Shown here in pieces: positions 37,353-45,598 of a stretch of 64,000 nucleotides of DNA (position 1 is the stretch's first letter; every line of letters begins with the position of its first letter). Origin of the DNA: Occallatibacter gabretensis. Its GTDB lineage: Bacteria > Acidobacteriota > Terriglobia > Terriglobales > Acidobacteriaceae. The stretch is taken from positions 1 to 64,000 of the forward strand of contig NZ_LAIJ01000007.1 of the NCBI RefSeq assembly GCF_001449115.1. Reading direction: 5' to 3'. The notes under the pieces are model-generated. The model made no database searches, was not told the DNA's origin, and saw only the letters and a program-made list of their open reading frames with translations. The position numbers and the translations under genes are program-made.

Positions 37353-38360
37353 GTGAACCCCACAGCCAATTCCGGAGTCGGTAACTCCTCCCTCATGAAG
37401 GACTACCACTCCTATCTCCGCGTAGAAAAAGGGCTGCGGCCGCTCACCTGCGAGGCCTATCTCGGCGACCTGCGCACCTACGCCGAGTTCCTCGAAACCC
37501 GCCATGGCGTGCTTCTCAACGCCACCCAGCAGGACGTCGCCGCCTTCCTCGAAAACCTTCGCACCCACGGCCTTGACTCCCGCTCCTCAGCCCGCAAACT
37601 CAGTTGCCTGCGCGGTTTTTACAAGTGGCTTCTGCTTGACCGCCGCATCGACCACGACCCCACCGTCAACATCGAATCCCCCAAAACCTGGAAGGTGCTG
37701 CCCAAGTCGCTCGCCGAGCCGGAAGTCTCCGAAATGCTCGAGCGCGCCGCCCTCGCCGCCAACCATCCCCAGGCCCGCGCCACCGCCCTGCGTGACCGCG
37801 CCATCCTCGAGCTGCTCTATGCCGGCGGCCTCCGCGTCTCTGAAGTCACGGCGCTCAACATCAGCGACCTCGCTCTCGATCACGGTCGCGTCCTCGTGCG
37901 CGGCAAAGGCGACAAGGAGCGCATCATCCCCATAGGCCGCACCGCCGTTGAAGCCATCGAAGCCTATCTGGCCCTGGGCCGTCCTCATCTCGCCCGCATC
38001 GGCACCTCGCGCCGCAAACCCGGCGCACATGGCAGACCCCAGTCCAGCGGCTCCTGTCTATTTCTCTCGCTTCGCGGAATGCCCCTCACCCGCCAGTGGG
38101 TCTGGCATCTGGTCAAAATGGCCAACAATGACTCCAGCCCGCACATGCTCCGCCACAGCTGCGCCACGCACATGGTCGAACACGGCGCAGACCTCCGCAG
38201 CGTGCAGACGCTTCTCGGCCACGCCGACATCTCCACCACTCAGATATATACGCATCTAGCGTTGGGCCGCCTCAAAGAAGTCCACCGCCAGCATCATCCC
38301 CGCGCCAAACGCGCCTCCGTCGAGCAGCCGGGGCCAGGCATGCTCGAGGAAACCGCATGA
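37353..38360 (+). CDS. xerD: Tyrosine recombinase, XerD-like
   Basis: 335 residues with a GTG start at 37353; the ATG at 37395 is an alternative closer to the usual start (KDYHSYLRVEKGL). All catalytic residues are present: R161 (GLRVSE), K185 (GKGDKER), H264 and R267 (HMLRH), H290 (LLGHADIS), Y299 (TQIYTHL). An insertion of about 18 basic and small residues (TSRRKPGAHG) lies between K and the first H. Xer recombinases resolve chromosome dimers at dif. A second recombinase gene starts 96 nt downstream. Confidence 0.9.
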   Translation: MNPTANSGVGNSSLMKDYHSYLRVEKGLRPLTCEAYLGDLRTYAEFLETRHGVLLNATQQDVAAFLENLRTHGLDSRSSARKLSCLRGFYKWLLLDRRIDHDPTVNIESPKTWKVLPKSLAEPEVSEMLERAALAANHPQARATALRDRAILELLYAGGLRVSEVTALNISDLALDHGRVLVRGKGDKERIIPIGRTAVEAIEAYLALGRPHLARIGTSRRKPGAHGRPQSSGSCLFLSLRGMPLTRQWVWHLVKMANNDSSPHMLRHSCATHMVEHGADLRSVQTLLGHADISTTQIYTHLALGRLKEVHRQHHPRAKRASVEQPGPGMLEETA

Positions 38361-38390
38361 ACACCACAGCAACGCTCCAGCAGAAACAGG

Positions 38391-38459
38391 TAGGCCGGGG
38401 ATTTATCCCCGGCAAAAAGGCCGTTATGAAAGGAGTGGGGCTTTAGCCCCCGAGGTATG
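38391..38459 (+). repeat. Dispersed hairpin repeat, family B, copy 1
   Basis: Two hairpins in a row: GCCGGGGATTTATCCCCGGC and GGGGCTTTAGCCCCC. The ending CGAGGTATG is also found at 44271. Its last three bases are the ATG of the xerC-like gene. Confidence 0.8.
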
Positions 38460-39434
38460 TGCTCGCCCGCCGAAGTACAAGCTCCCACGCAAACTCCCCT
38501 CCATTCCCTAGCCTCCGCCTATCTCCACATGCTCACCAACGAGCGCGCCGCCTCCGCCCATACCCTCCGCGCCTACGAACGCGAACTCGCCGGCTTCTGC
38601 GCCTACATTACAGATATCTTCGGCGGGGATTGCGCCCCCGCCCGCATCGAGCACGTCCACATCCGCTCGTATCTCGGCACGCTCTATACGCGCGGGCTCT
38701 CCAAAGCCTCGGCCGCACGCGCTCTCGCAGCAATACGCAGCTGGTTCAAGTGGCTCGCCCGCACCGGCCACGTTGAAAAGAACACCGCATCGCTCGTCTC
38801 CACGCCCAAGCTGCCCAAACATCTACCCCGCGTGCCCTCCATCGAACAGATGAACCGCGTCGTAGATACCATCAGCGAAGACGCCGCAACCTGGCCCGCC
38901 CGCGACCGCGCCATTCTCGAGCTGCTCTACGGCTGCGGCATACGGAACGCCGAGCTCACCGCGCTCAACCTCAACGACATCCACTGGGCCAACGACGCCA
39001 TTCTCGTCCGCGGCAAGGGCCAGAAGCAGCGTTACGTCCCCCTCGGCGACGCAGCCTCCCAAGCCCTCCGCGCCTACCTCACCGAACGCTCCGCCCGCCT
39101 CGAAGCCAGTGAAACCGCGCGCACCACACCCGCCGTCTTCCTTAATCTCAAGCTCCGTGGCCTCAACACGCCCGGCGGCCAGGCGCGCCTCACCACGCGC
39201 TCCGTGGGCCGCATCGTCAAGCGCATCGCCATCCTGCGCGGCCTCTCGTCAGACGTGCATCCGCACACCCTCCGCCACGCCTTCGGAACTCACTTGTTGG
39301 AAGAAGGCGCAGACCTCCGCGCCATACAGGAACTGCTCGGCCACGAGCGCCTATCGACAACCCAGCGCTACACACAGCTAACCGCAACCCAGCTGGCCCG
39401 CGTCTACGACGACACGCATCCAAGAGCAAAGTAA
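38457..39434 (+). CDS. xerC: Tyrosine recombinase, XerC-like
   Basis: 325 residues from the ATG at 38457, which falls in the end of a family B repeat; an ATG at 38529 ([16 protein letters not shown]) is a shorter option nearer the usual family start. Catalytic residues are R163 (GIRNAE), K187 (GKGQKQR), H270 and R273 (HTLRH), H296 (LLGHERLS), Y305 (TTQRYTQ). It should work with the XerD-like neighbour in chromosome dimer resolution. Having both genes side by side is less common than finding them apart. Confidence 0.9.
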   Translation: MCSPAEVQAPTQTPLHSLASAYLHMLTNERAASAHTLRAYERELAGFCAYITDIFGGDCAPARIEHVHIRSYLGTLYTRGLSKASAARALAAIRSWFKWLARTGHVEKNTASLVSTPKLPKHLPRVPSIEQMNRVVDTISEDAATWPARDRAILELLYGCGIRNAELTALNLNDIHWANDAILVRGKGQKQRYVPLGDAASQALRAYLTERSARLEASETARTTPAVFLNLKLRGLNTPGGQARLTTRSVGRIVKRIAILRGLSSDVHPHTLRHAFGTHLLEEGADLRAIQELLGHERLSTTQRYTQLTATQLARVYDDTHPRAK

Positions 39435-39439
39435 CAACG

Positions 39440-39964
39440 CTACTTTGCAGTTGGCTTAGGTTGAGGATCTGTATATGCCTCGCAGCTAATCGAGGAATCA
39501 ACTTTAGCCGGGTTCTCAATCGAGATCGTGAACTTCGACTGTTTTTCGATGTGTCTGATGGCTGATACAAGATGCTCTTGAGTCCATGTACCGCCTAGCG
39601 GGGGATCCACAAAAGAGACCCCTTTATCTCCATCCTTGGAGAGTACAAAGCGAGCGTTATTTTGGACATTGAAATCCTGACGGTCATCATGTTCTGTCAG
39701 GAAGATAGTAAATACGAATCCATCTGATCGCGAGGGGCTTCGATAATTCACAACGTAAAGCACTCTCGCGCGCGGATAGGACTTCTCATCAAGAAAGTAG
39801 CCGAACACCATACTCGACGTTTTGGTTGATCGAAGAAAACCCTTGGTAGCCAGGCAAGAAGCCGCGCTATGTAAGAGCGCGGCTGCGCTATCCTGCGCAT
39901 GGAGTGCGCAACTCAAGCAGATGAGTGCTCCCAGTAAAACCTGCTTCTTGAAAAATCCACTCAT
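39440..39964 (-). CDS. Exported hypothetical protein
   Basis: 174 residues with a signal peptide ending LHAQ. The mature part has four cysteines in all (including SCLATKG and SISCEAY) and beta strands (SSMVFGYFLDE; RVLYVVNYRSP; FVFTIFLTEHD). No family is recognised. The stop lies 5 nt from that of the xerC-like gene, with the two genes convergent. Confidence 0.6.
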   Translation of the reverse strand: MSGFFKKQVLLGALICLSCALHAQDSAAALLHSAASCLATKGFLRSTKTSSMVFGYFLDEKSYPRARVLYVVNYRSPSRSDGFVFTIFLTEHDDRQDFNVQNNARFVLSKDGDKGVSFVDPPLGGTWTQEHLVSAIRHIEKQSKFTISIENPAKVDSSISCEAYTDPQPKPTAK

Positions 39965-40044
39965 GTTCCCTGTTTCTTGCTGCGCGAACGCGATTTAGCC
40001 CGCACTCTCAAAATCAAGCTAGAGGCTAGCGGCTAGAAGCTGTC

Positions 40045-40758
40045 TTATAACAGCCCCTTCCCCCGCAAATACAACTCCATCCCCGCCACAGCATCCGCCT
40101 TCAGCCGCTTGCCCTCAGGCTTAAACGGAATCCCCTCAATCCACGTCGCCCCGCGCCCGCGCCGCGCGCGATCAATCGCCTCATGCGCCACGCGATACAC
40201 CGCCACCACGTCATTCGCATCCACATACATGCGCGGCAAATGCCCTTCCGCCGGCACATGTTTCGCGGTCTTGCTCTTCTTAGCCGGTCTGCGCACAGCG
40301 CGCTTCTCCGCAATCTCATCCGCCGCATCCCCGCGGCTCACCAGGATCAGCGGCAGTGCGTACTGCCTCGCCGCCGCCAGCGCATCTTGAAATGCCACCG
40401 CATCCGCCTCACCAAAAACCACACTCACCTTTCGGCTATTATGTGTCTTCGCCAGCAGCGCCGCGCCCACAACAGCATCAAAGCCCGCTCCAACGGAGGG
40501 CTTACCCGCGCGCTTCAACCGCAACGCATCATTCGCACCCGCCGAAGCCACCGCATCGCCCTCGCCCAGGTCCATCAACACGCCTGAAATCATCGCGTCA
40601 AAGGTCGCGCTCGACCCGCCACGCTTCGCCACGCGCTCGCACTTCCGCAAGTCCGCGTACAGCGCCTTCAGCGTCGTATTCGAAATCAGCGAAAACTCTT
40701 CTTTCTTCTCTGCCTTTGCGGACACTGCCGCCTTCGGCTTGCTGCTCTTGATAGCCAT
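40045..40758 (-). CDS. Degenerate E1-alpha-like (TPP-dependent dehydrogenase) protein
   Basis: 237 residues, shorter than the usual 330 of E1-alpha subunits. The order of elements follows the family: SVGAGFDAVVGAALLAK, then KVSVVFGEADAVAFQDAL (where active enzymes have GDGxxNQG), ARQYALPLILV, MYVDANDVVAVYRVAHEA and GATWIEG. The thiamine diphosphate motif is therefore broken, and the N-terminal basic segment is Lys/Ala-rich. It probably has lost catalysis and may be regulatory or a relic. No E1-beta or E2 gene is nearby. Confidence 0.65.
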   Translation of the reverse strand: MAIKSSKPKAAVSAKAEKKEEFSLISNTTLKALYADLRKCERVAKRGGSSATFDAMISGVLMDLGEGDAVASAGANDALRLKRAGKPSVGAGFDAVVGAALLAKTHNSRKVSVVFGEADAVAFQDALAAARQYALPLILVSRGDAADEIAEKRAVRRPAKKSKTAKHVPAEGHLPRMYVDANDVVAVYRVAHEAIDRARRGRGATWIEGIPFKPEGKRLKADAVAGMELYLRGKGLL

Positions 40759-40840
40759 TCAGAAGTTTTCCTAAAGATGTAATCCGGTGCTGCGATTGTA
40801 ACCCGCGCTAGGCTGTGTCTGACGAATCGACTTCGGCTTG

Positions 40841-40915
40841 CTTTGTAACAGGGCACGACTTCAGTCGTGCCGAAAAAGTCCAAAAACTGACCGGGCTTTA
40901 GCCCCTGCGGGAACT
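40841..40915 (+). repeat. Dispersed hairpin repeat, family B, copy 2
   Basis: Starts TTTGTAACAGGGCACGACT with the hairpin GGCACGACTTCAGTCGTGCC, then GGGCTTTAGCCCC. The same start is found at 42155. It lies between argJ and the E1-like gene. Confidence 0.8.
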
Positions 40916-40933
40916 TACTTCTGGGGGAAAAAC

Positions 40934-42145
40934 CTACGTCGAATAATCCGCATTGATCGCCACATATTCCTTCGTCAGGTCCGTCGTCCAGAAGACGCAC
41001 TTCCCTTCACCCTGATGCAACTGAATCGAAATCGAAAACTCGCTCTGCTTCAAATACTCATGCGCAGCGGCCTCATCCAGCTCCTCCGCTCGCCCGCCAT
41101 CCCGGCAAATCCGCAAATCCCCAAACCAAATATCAATCTGGTTCGGATCAATCTCCGCCCCGGAATACCCAATCGCAGCCATCAACCTTCCCCAGTTCGG
41201 ATCGCACCCAGCCCACGCCGTCTTGATCAGCGGCGAGTGAGCAATCGCCTTCGCCACCTTCAGCGCATCCGCATCGCTCACCGCGCCATCAATCCGCAGC
41301 TCCGCTACATGCGTCACGCCCTCGCCATCAGCCACAATCTGCTTCGCCAATGACGTGCAGACCTGCCTCAGCGCCTCATCAAACTCCGCATCCCCCGCCG
41401 CAATCTTCGCCCCGCCAGCGCCGCTCGCCAGCAGCAGCACCGTATCGTTCGTCGAAGTATCCCCATCCACAGAGATGCGGTTAAAGCTCACATCGATCGC
41501 GCCGCGCAGATAACCACCCAGTGCCGCAGGCTCAATCTCCGCATCCGTCAGCACATACACCAGCATCGTTGCGTGCGGCACCAGCTGCGGATGAATCATC
41601 CCCGATCCCTTGCCCACCGCCGCAATCCGAACCTCTTTGCCATCGCGCTCCAACCGCGCAAAAGCCGTCTTCTCCACCAGGTCCGTCGTCAGAATTGCCT
41701 GCGCCACCTGGTGAAAATGATCGCTGTCAGCGCCAATCTGGTGAGCCAGCCCCGGCATCACCGCAATCAGCTTCTCCACCGGCAGCGGCACGCCAATAAC
41801 TCCCGTCGAAGAAGGAAACACCTCTTCCGCCTTACAGCCAAACACCAGCGCCGCCGCCGCGCACGTCTCGCGCGCAGCATCCAGCCCCGCCTGCCCAGCC
41901 GCGCAATTCGCATTGCCTGCGTTAATCGCCACCACGCGCACCTTACCGCCCGTCGCGCGCAGGTTTTCCTTGTCAATCGCCAGCGGAGCCGCGCTCACCT
42001 TGTTCGCCGTGAATACCGCCGCCGCGTTCGCCGGCTCATCCGCCACAATCAACGAAAAATCCGCGCGCCCGCTCGCCTTCAAACCGGCCTTCGTTGCGCC
42101 AAACCGAAAACCCTTCGGTATCAGAAATGAAGAAATATCGCTCAT
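40934..42145 (-). CDS. argJ: Glutamate N-acetyltransferase / amino-acid acetyltransferase
   Basis: 403 residues, the usual length. The self-cleavage and nucleophile threonine is T193 in PHATMLVYVLTDAE. Other family motifs: NAGNANCAAG, PSSTGVIGVPLP, and near the end GCDPNWGRLMAAIGYSG. It recycles the acetyl group in arginine synthesis by moving it from acetylornithine to glutamate, and may also use acetyl-CoA. No other arg gene is in the window. Confidence 0.97.
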   Translation of the reverse strand: MSDISSFLIPKGFRFGATKAGLKASGRADFSLIVADEPANAAAVFTANKVSAAPLAIDKENLRATGGKVRVVAINAGNANCAAGQAGLDAARETCAAAALVFGCKAEEVFPSSTGVIGVPLPVEKLIAVMPGLAHQIGADSDHFHQVAQAILTTDLVEKTAFARLERDGKEVRIAAVGKGSGMIHPQLVPHATMLVYVLTDAEIEPAALGGYLRGAIDVSFNRISVDGDTSTNDTVLLLASGAGGAKIAAGDAEFDEALRQVCTSLAKQIVADGEGVTHVAELRIDGAVSDADALKVAKAIAHSPLIKTAWAGCDPNWGRLMAAIGYSGAEIDPNQIDIWFGDLRICRDGGRAEELDEAAAHEYLKQSEFSISIQLHQGEGKCVFWTTDLTKEYVAINADYST

Positions 42146-42154
42146 GATCCTGTC

Positions 42155-42220
42155 TTGTAACAGGGCACGGCTTTAGCCGTGCCGGAATGAGATTAAGAAG
42201 ATCTGGGGCTTTAGCCGCTG
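42155..42220 (+). repeat. Dispersed hairpin repeat, family B, copy 3
   Basis: Starts TTGTAACAGGGCACGGCTTT with the hairpin GGCACGGCTTTAGCCGTGCC, then GGGGCTTTAGCC. It lies between divergent argJ and the ABC ATPase gene. Confidence 0.8.
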
Positions 42221-42288
42221 TACAAAGCCCGGCTCGCCGCACCCGCGTCAAATCAAGCCGACAATTTAATCTAGCAAATGAGGACCCC

Positions 42289-43092
42289 ATGCCGGAGAAC
42301 GCAATCGCCGCATCGCAAACCAATTTTCTCGAACTCGAAAACGTCAACGTAGCCCGCGGCGAGCGCATCGTCCTCCACGACATCAACCTCACCATCAAAG
42401 CAGGCGAGCACGTCGCCATCCTCGGCCCCAACGGCTGCGGCAAATCCACCCTCATCCTCACCATCAACTGCCAGATCTACCCCCTCGTCCAACCGGGCAT
42501 GAAAGTGCGCATCTTCGGTCGCGATCGCTGGGACCTCACCGAACTCCGCAAGCACTTCGGCGTCGTCGGTATGGATCTCCCCGGCGAGCGCACCGCCGTC
42601 ACCACCGGCCTCGACGCCGTAATTGCCGGCTTCTTTTCCGCCTTCACCCTCTGGCCCAACCTCCACGTCACAGAAGAAATGCGCACTCGCGCCATGGAAG
42701 CCCTCGAACGTATCGATGCCACGCGCCTTGCCACGCAATTAGTCGGCGAAATGTCCGCCGGCGAAAAGCGCCGCATCCTCATCGCCCGCGCTCTCGTCCA
42801 CCGTCCGCGCCAGCTCCTCCTCGACGAGCCCTCAAACGCCCTCGACCTGGCCGCCCAGCGCGAACTCCGCAACACCATGCGCCGCCTCGCGCACGAAGGC
42901 ACAGGCCTCGTCCTCGTAACCCATCACCTCGGCGACATCCTCCCCGAAATCGACCGCGTCATCCTCATGAAGCAGGGCCGCATCCTCGCCGACGGCCCGC
43001 GCACCAAGCTCCTCACCGAATCCCACCTCTCCGATCTCTTCAATGCCCCCATCCGCATCGGCCGAGATGAAGAATGGCTCCATAGCTGGTAA
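42289..43092 (+). CDS. Stand-alone ABC transporter ATPase (YlmA/ModF-like)
   Basis: 267 residues from the ATG at 42289, with TGAGGA upstream. Walker A is GPNGCGKST (46-54), the signature is EMSAGEKRR, Walker B is LLLDEPSNALD, and the H-loop is LVTHHLGDI. An unusually clear GMDLPGERT segment follows the Q-loop position. It most resembles the YlmA/ModF group, whose partner permeases are often unknown. No permease gene lies beside it. Confidence 0.85.
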   Translation: MPENAIAASQTNFLELENVNVARGERIVLHDINLTIKAGEHVAILGPNGCGKSTLILTINCQIYPLVQPGMKVRIFGRDRWDLTELRKHFGVVGMDLPGERTAVTTGLDAVIAGFFSAFTLWPNLHVTEEMRTRAMEALERIDATRLATQLVGEMSAGEKRRILIARALVHRPRQLLLDEPSNALDLAAQRELRNTMRRLAHEGTGLVLVTHHLGDILPEIDRVILMKQGRILADGPRTKLLTESHLSDLFNAPIRIGRDEEWLHSW

Positions 43093-43258
43093 AAGTATTC
43101 ATTTCCTTCACAAACAAACTTCTCCGCGACCATCGGGAGCGTTCCACAGCTGACTGGCGCGCAAAGCGCGCAGTGGCTGCATGCAATGCTTTCTGCTACC
43201 ATTTCGGCTATTGATCGTCTCTCTCTCTCGTAAACCTCACATCCGCCGGAGGTCCCCA

Positions 43259-44158
43259 ATGAATCCCTATTCTCGCCGCGATTTTCTTAAAACCGGCATC
43301 GCAGCCGGAACGGTTGCCGCAGCCGCGCCCACAGCGCTTCACGCCGCCATATCCCCAACCACGCGCACGGCTCTCGATAAAGTCACCCTGGGCCGCTCCA
43401 ACGTCAAAGCCACGCGCCTCGCCTTCGGCAGCGGAACCAACAACGGCTACGTTCTCGCCGCACTCGGCCAGCAGGAAGTCAATCGCCTCGTTGCTCACGC
43501 CTACGACCGCGGCATCCGCTTCTATGAAACCGCCGAATCCTACATGACCCCCGCTATGCTCGGCGAAGCCCTCAAGCCCTACCCGCGCGAGAGCTACGTT
43601 CTCATGCACAAGGTCACCACGAACAACGACGGCGACCCCAAGCAGCGTTTCGACGCCATGCTCAAAAAATCGCAGACTGATTACTTCGACATCATGCTCC
43701 TCCATTGGCAGACCACCGCCGACTGGCCCACCCGCAGCAAGCGCTGGCAGGAAGGCATCGAAGAGTTCCAGTCGCAGAAAAAGATCATCGCCCGCGGCGC
43801 AAGCTGCCACGGCCTGCCCGCATTCCGCCAGGTTCCCGGCAACCAGTGGCTGCAGGTCTCGCTCGTCCGCATCAACCACAACGGTTCGCGCATGGACGGC
43901 GACACCTACATGGACAACAACAACCCCGATCACCGCGACGAAGTCGTCTCCCACATCCAGCAGATCAAAAAAGAAGACATGGGCGTCATCGGCATGAAGC
44001 TCATCGGCGGCGGCCAGTTTGAAAACTCCCGCGCCGACCGCCAGGCCGCCATGCGCTTCGCCGTCCAGACCGCCGGCGTAGACTGCGTCACCGTAGGCTG
44101 CAAAACCACCCAGGAAATCGACGAAACCATCGACAACCTGAACCTCGCGCTCGTTTAA
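43259..44158 (+). CDS. Tat-exported aldo/keto reductase
   Basis: 299 residues from the ATG at 43259 with GGAGG 7 nt upstream. The N-terminus RRDFLKTGIAAG is a twin-arginine signal. The barrel shows RFYETAESYM (Tyr in place), VLMHKV (Lys) and IMLLHWQT (His), although the usual first Asp of the tetrad is Glu. The reductase would act in the periplasm, where the cofactor supply is unclear; some Tat-exported members carry a bound cofactor. The substrate is unknown. Confidence 0.85.
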   Translation: MNPYSRRDFLKTGIAAGTVAAAAPTALHAAISPTTRTALDKVTLGRSNVKATRLAFGSGTNNGYVLAALGQQEVNRLVAHAYDRGIRFYETAESYMTPAMLGEALKPYPRESYVLMHKVTTNNDGDPKQRFDAMLKKSQTDYFDIMLLHWQTTADWPTRSKRWQEGIEEFQSQKKIIARGASCHGLPAFRQVPGNQWLQVSLVRINHNGSRMDGDTYMDNNNPDHRDEVVSHIQQIKKEDMGVIGMKLIGGGQFENSRADRQAAMRFAVQTAGVDCVTVGCKTTQEIDETIDNLNLALV

Positions 44159-44201
44159 ACAGGAAAGCTGGTATTCGCAATCCGAAACGGTAGTTCGGGA
44201 C

Positions 44202-44271
44202 TGGTAGACCGGGGATTTATCCCCGGCAACAATCGCACAAACAAAAAAGGGCCTTCAGGCCCTGAGGTATG
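44202..44271 (+). repeat. Dispersed hairpin repeat, family B, copy 4
   Basis: Two hairpins: CCGGGGATTTATCCCCGG (as in copy 1) and GGGCCTTCAGGCCC, ending CTGAGGTATGCT as in copy 1. It is followed directly by the promoter of the RNA at 44329. Confidence 0.8.
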
Positions 44272-44292
44272 CTCTTTGAGACTCCCCCCAGC

Positions 44293-44322
44293 TTGACCTC
44301 TTTTCCCATCCAGGACTAATCT
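44293..44322 (+). promoter_or_regulatory. Promoter of the intergenic RNA
   Basis: A -35 TTGACC at 44293-44298 and a -10 TAATCT at 44317-44322 with an 18-nt spacer. Start of transcription is expected near 44329-44333. Confidence 0.65.
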
Positions 44323-44328
44323 CTTCTT

Positions 44329-44546
44329 ACACGGGAAAGGAGGTTGATCCAGCCTATGAAATTTGATTTACCAAGTAGTCCGGTACGTGAGGTGACTGAG
44401 GCCTAGGGCATCGCGCTCTGGACCCCATGTAAGCCCCCGGCATTTCATCGCTGGGCCTTGGCTCTCGCGAGTAGCGATGGCCTTAGTCCAATCCCAACAG
44501 TTAACCGCCAGCGGCCTGAGAGCAATCTCAGGCCGCTGTTGTTTTA
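44329..44546 (+). ncRNA. Structured intergenic RNA with anti-16S 5' end
   Basis: A transcript of about 215 nt bounded by its own promoter and an intrinsic terminator, with no gene inside. The 5' end carries AAAGGAGGTTGATCCAGCC (44336-44354), which is the complement of the usual 16S rRNA 3' end with one extra T. Downstream, 44394-44414 pairs with 44474-44488 to form about 15 bp interrupted by a 6-nt bulge, enclosing further hairpins. A 16-codon ORF starting MKFDLPSSPVR begins 12 nt after the Shine-Dalgarno-like part and stops at 44405. The long bulged hairpin recalls 6S RNA, which is the main alternative. SRP, tmRNA and RNase P signatures are absent. Confidence 0.6.
44509..44546 (+). terminator. 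Intrinsic terminator of the intergenic RNA
   Basis: A perfect 13-bp stem (44509-44521 with 44526-44538), GCAA tetraloop, then TTGTTTTA. On the minus strand no T run follows, so it is directional. Confidence 0.9.
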
Positions 44547-44562
44547 TGCCAAATTTATGATG

Positions 44563-44640
44563 TGTCATCCTGAGCGAACGGGGCCCAGGCCGTTCTCTTC
44601 AGGCTGGGGGTGGTGAGTCGAAGGACCTGCTTTTGCCTTA
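44563..44640 (+). repeat. Dispersed intergenic repeat, family A, copy 3
   Basis: TGTCATCCTGAGCGAAC at the start and GTCGAAGGACCTGCTTTTG at the end. Nearly identical over its length to copy 4 at 47319, including TTCTCTTCAGGCTGGGGGTG. Confidence 0.88.
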
Positions 44641-44668
44641 ACGTCCCCAGGCACCTCGTCCTTCGTCC

Positions 44669-45598
44669 CTACAACGCACTCCCCCACCGTCTCAGCCTAA
44701 TCGTCGCCACAAGAAACGCCGCCGCAACAGCCAGCCCAATCCATAATCCCGGACTCGCCAGAAAATGCAGCGGATCGATCATCTCCATCGAATCGAGCTT
44801 CATTCCGCCGCCGGCCCCCACAGCGCCTGAGGATTCTCCCGTCAGCCTGTCCCGCAGGATCGAGAAAACATACGTTGTGTTGAACGCAATCTTCTCCACA
44901 ACGCCTGCCAGCACCGGAGGCACCACGGCCCACAAAAACGGCGCGCGCTTCGCCCACGCGGAAACCATCAGCATATAGGCAAAAATCGGTGCATACCACA
45001 GCACATGAATCGTCACCAGGTGGTAGAGCGTCATCCCCCATACCTGCGGCAATCCGGGATTCGGCCACGCCAATGACGCGCCCTGTCCCTGTGCCGCAAA
45101 CGTCGCGGAAAGAATCAGCAGTATCACCAGGTGCGTCACAATCACCAGCGTCATCATGATCGCTGGAATCACCACAAACGGGATCGCCGCCTTGCCCAGA
45201 ACCGCCGTCGTATCGGATACCGGCAGCGATTTCCAGAACAGGATGCTCCGGCTGTTGCGCTCACCCTGCAGCGTGCTCAGGCAATAAAACCCGGAGACAA
45301 TCAGCGCCACGCCCATAATCGCAGCAGACGCCACGTTATATGCCGCCACCACGCCACTGTGCTGCCCTTGGCTCATGTTCATGTCAGCGCTGATGTGCAG
45401 CGCTCCGCGGAACACAGCAATCAGAAGCCCCACAATCAGAAGCCCGGCCACAGCCGCCGGCGCAATATAAATCGACCGGTTCTCCCATATCTCGCGCCGC
45501 ACGCTCCAGTACAGCCGCCTGCCGGGCGAAATAGAAGTTTGCGCCATCGTGCGCCCAGCCATCGGTAGTTCGTTTACTGCATTCGATTGCGTGCTCAT
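44669..45598 (-). CDS. ABC-2 type transporter permease
   Basis: 309 residues with about six membrane helices (for example IYIAPAAVAGLLIVGLLIAVF, FVVIPAIMMTLVIVTHLVI and LWIGLAVAAAFLVATIRL). The start overlaps the stop of the ATPase gene by 4 nt (ATGA type). The cytosolic loop with ERNSRSILFWKSLPVSD is typical of ABC-2 permeases. It is the membrane part of an exporter with the ATPase upstream. The substrate is unknown; YtrA-type operons often respond to wall-active compounds. Confidence 0.88.
   Translation of the reverse strand: MSTQSNAVNELPMAGRTMAQTSISPGRRLYWSVRREIWENRSIYIAPAAVAGLLIVGLLIAVFRGALHISADMNMSQGQHSGVVAAYNVASAAIMGVALIVSGFYCLSTLQGERNSRSILFWKSLPVSDTTAVLGKAAIPFVVIPAIMMTLVIVTHLVILLILSATFAAQGQGASLAWPNPGLPQVWGMTLYHLVTIHVLWYAPIFAYMLMVSAWAKRAPFLWAVVPPVLAGVVEKIAFNTTYVFSILRDRLTGESSGAVGAGGGMKLDSMEMIDPLHFLASPGLWIGLAVAAAFLVATIRLRRWGSAL

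Noticed and set aside
37353..39434. Phage or island integrases
   Set aside because: No phage or island genes surround them, and both resemble the chromosomal XerC/XerD pair in length and motifs.
44338..44356. A 16S rRNA gene fragment on the minus strand
   Set aside because: Only about 19 bases match the 16S 3' end; the sequence on either side is unrelated to rRNA.
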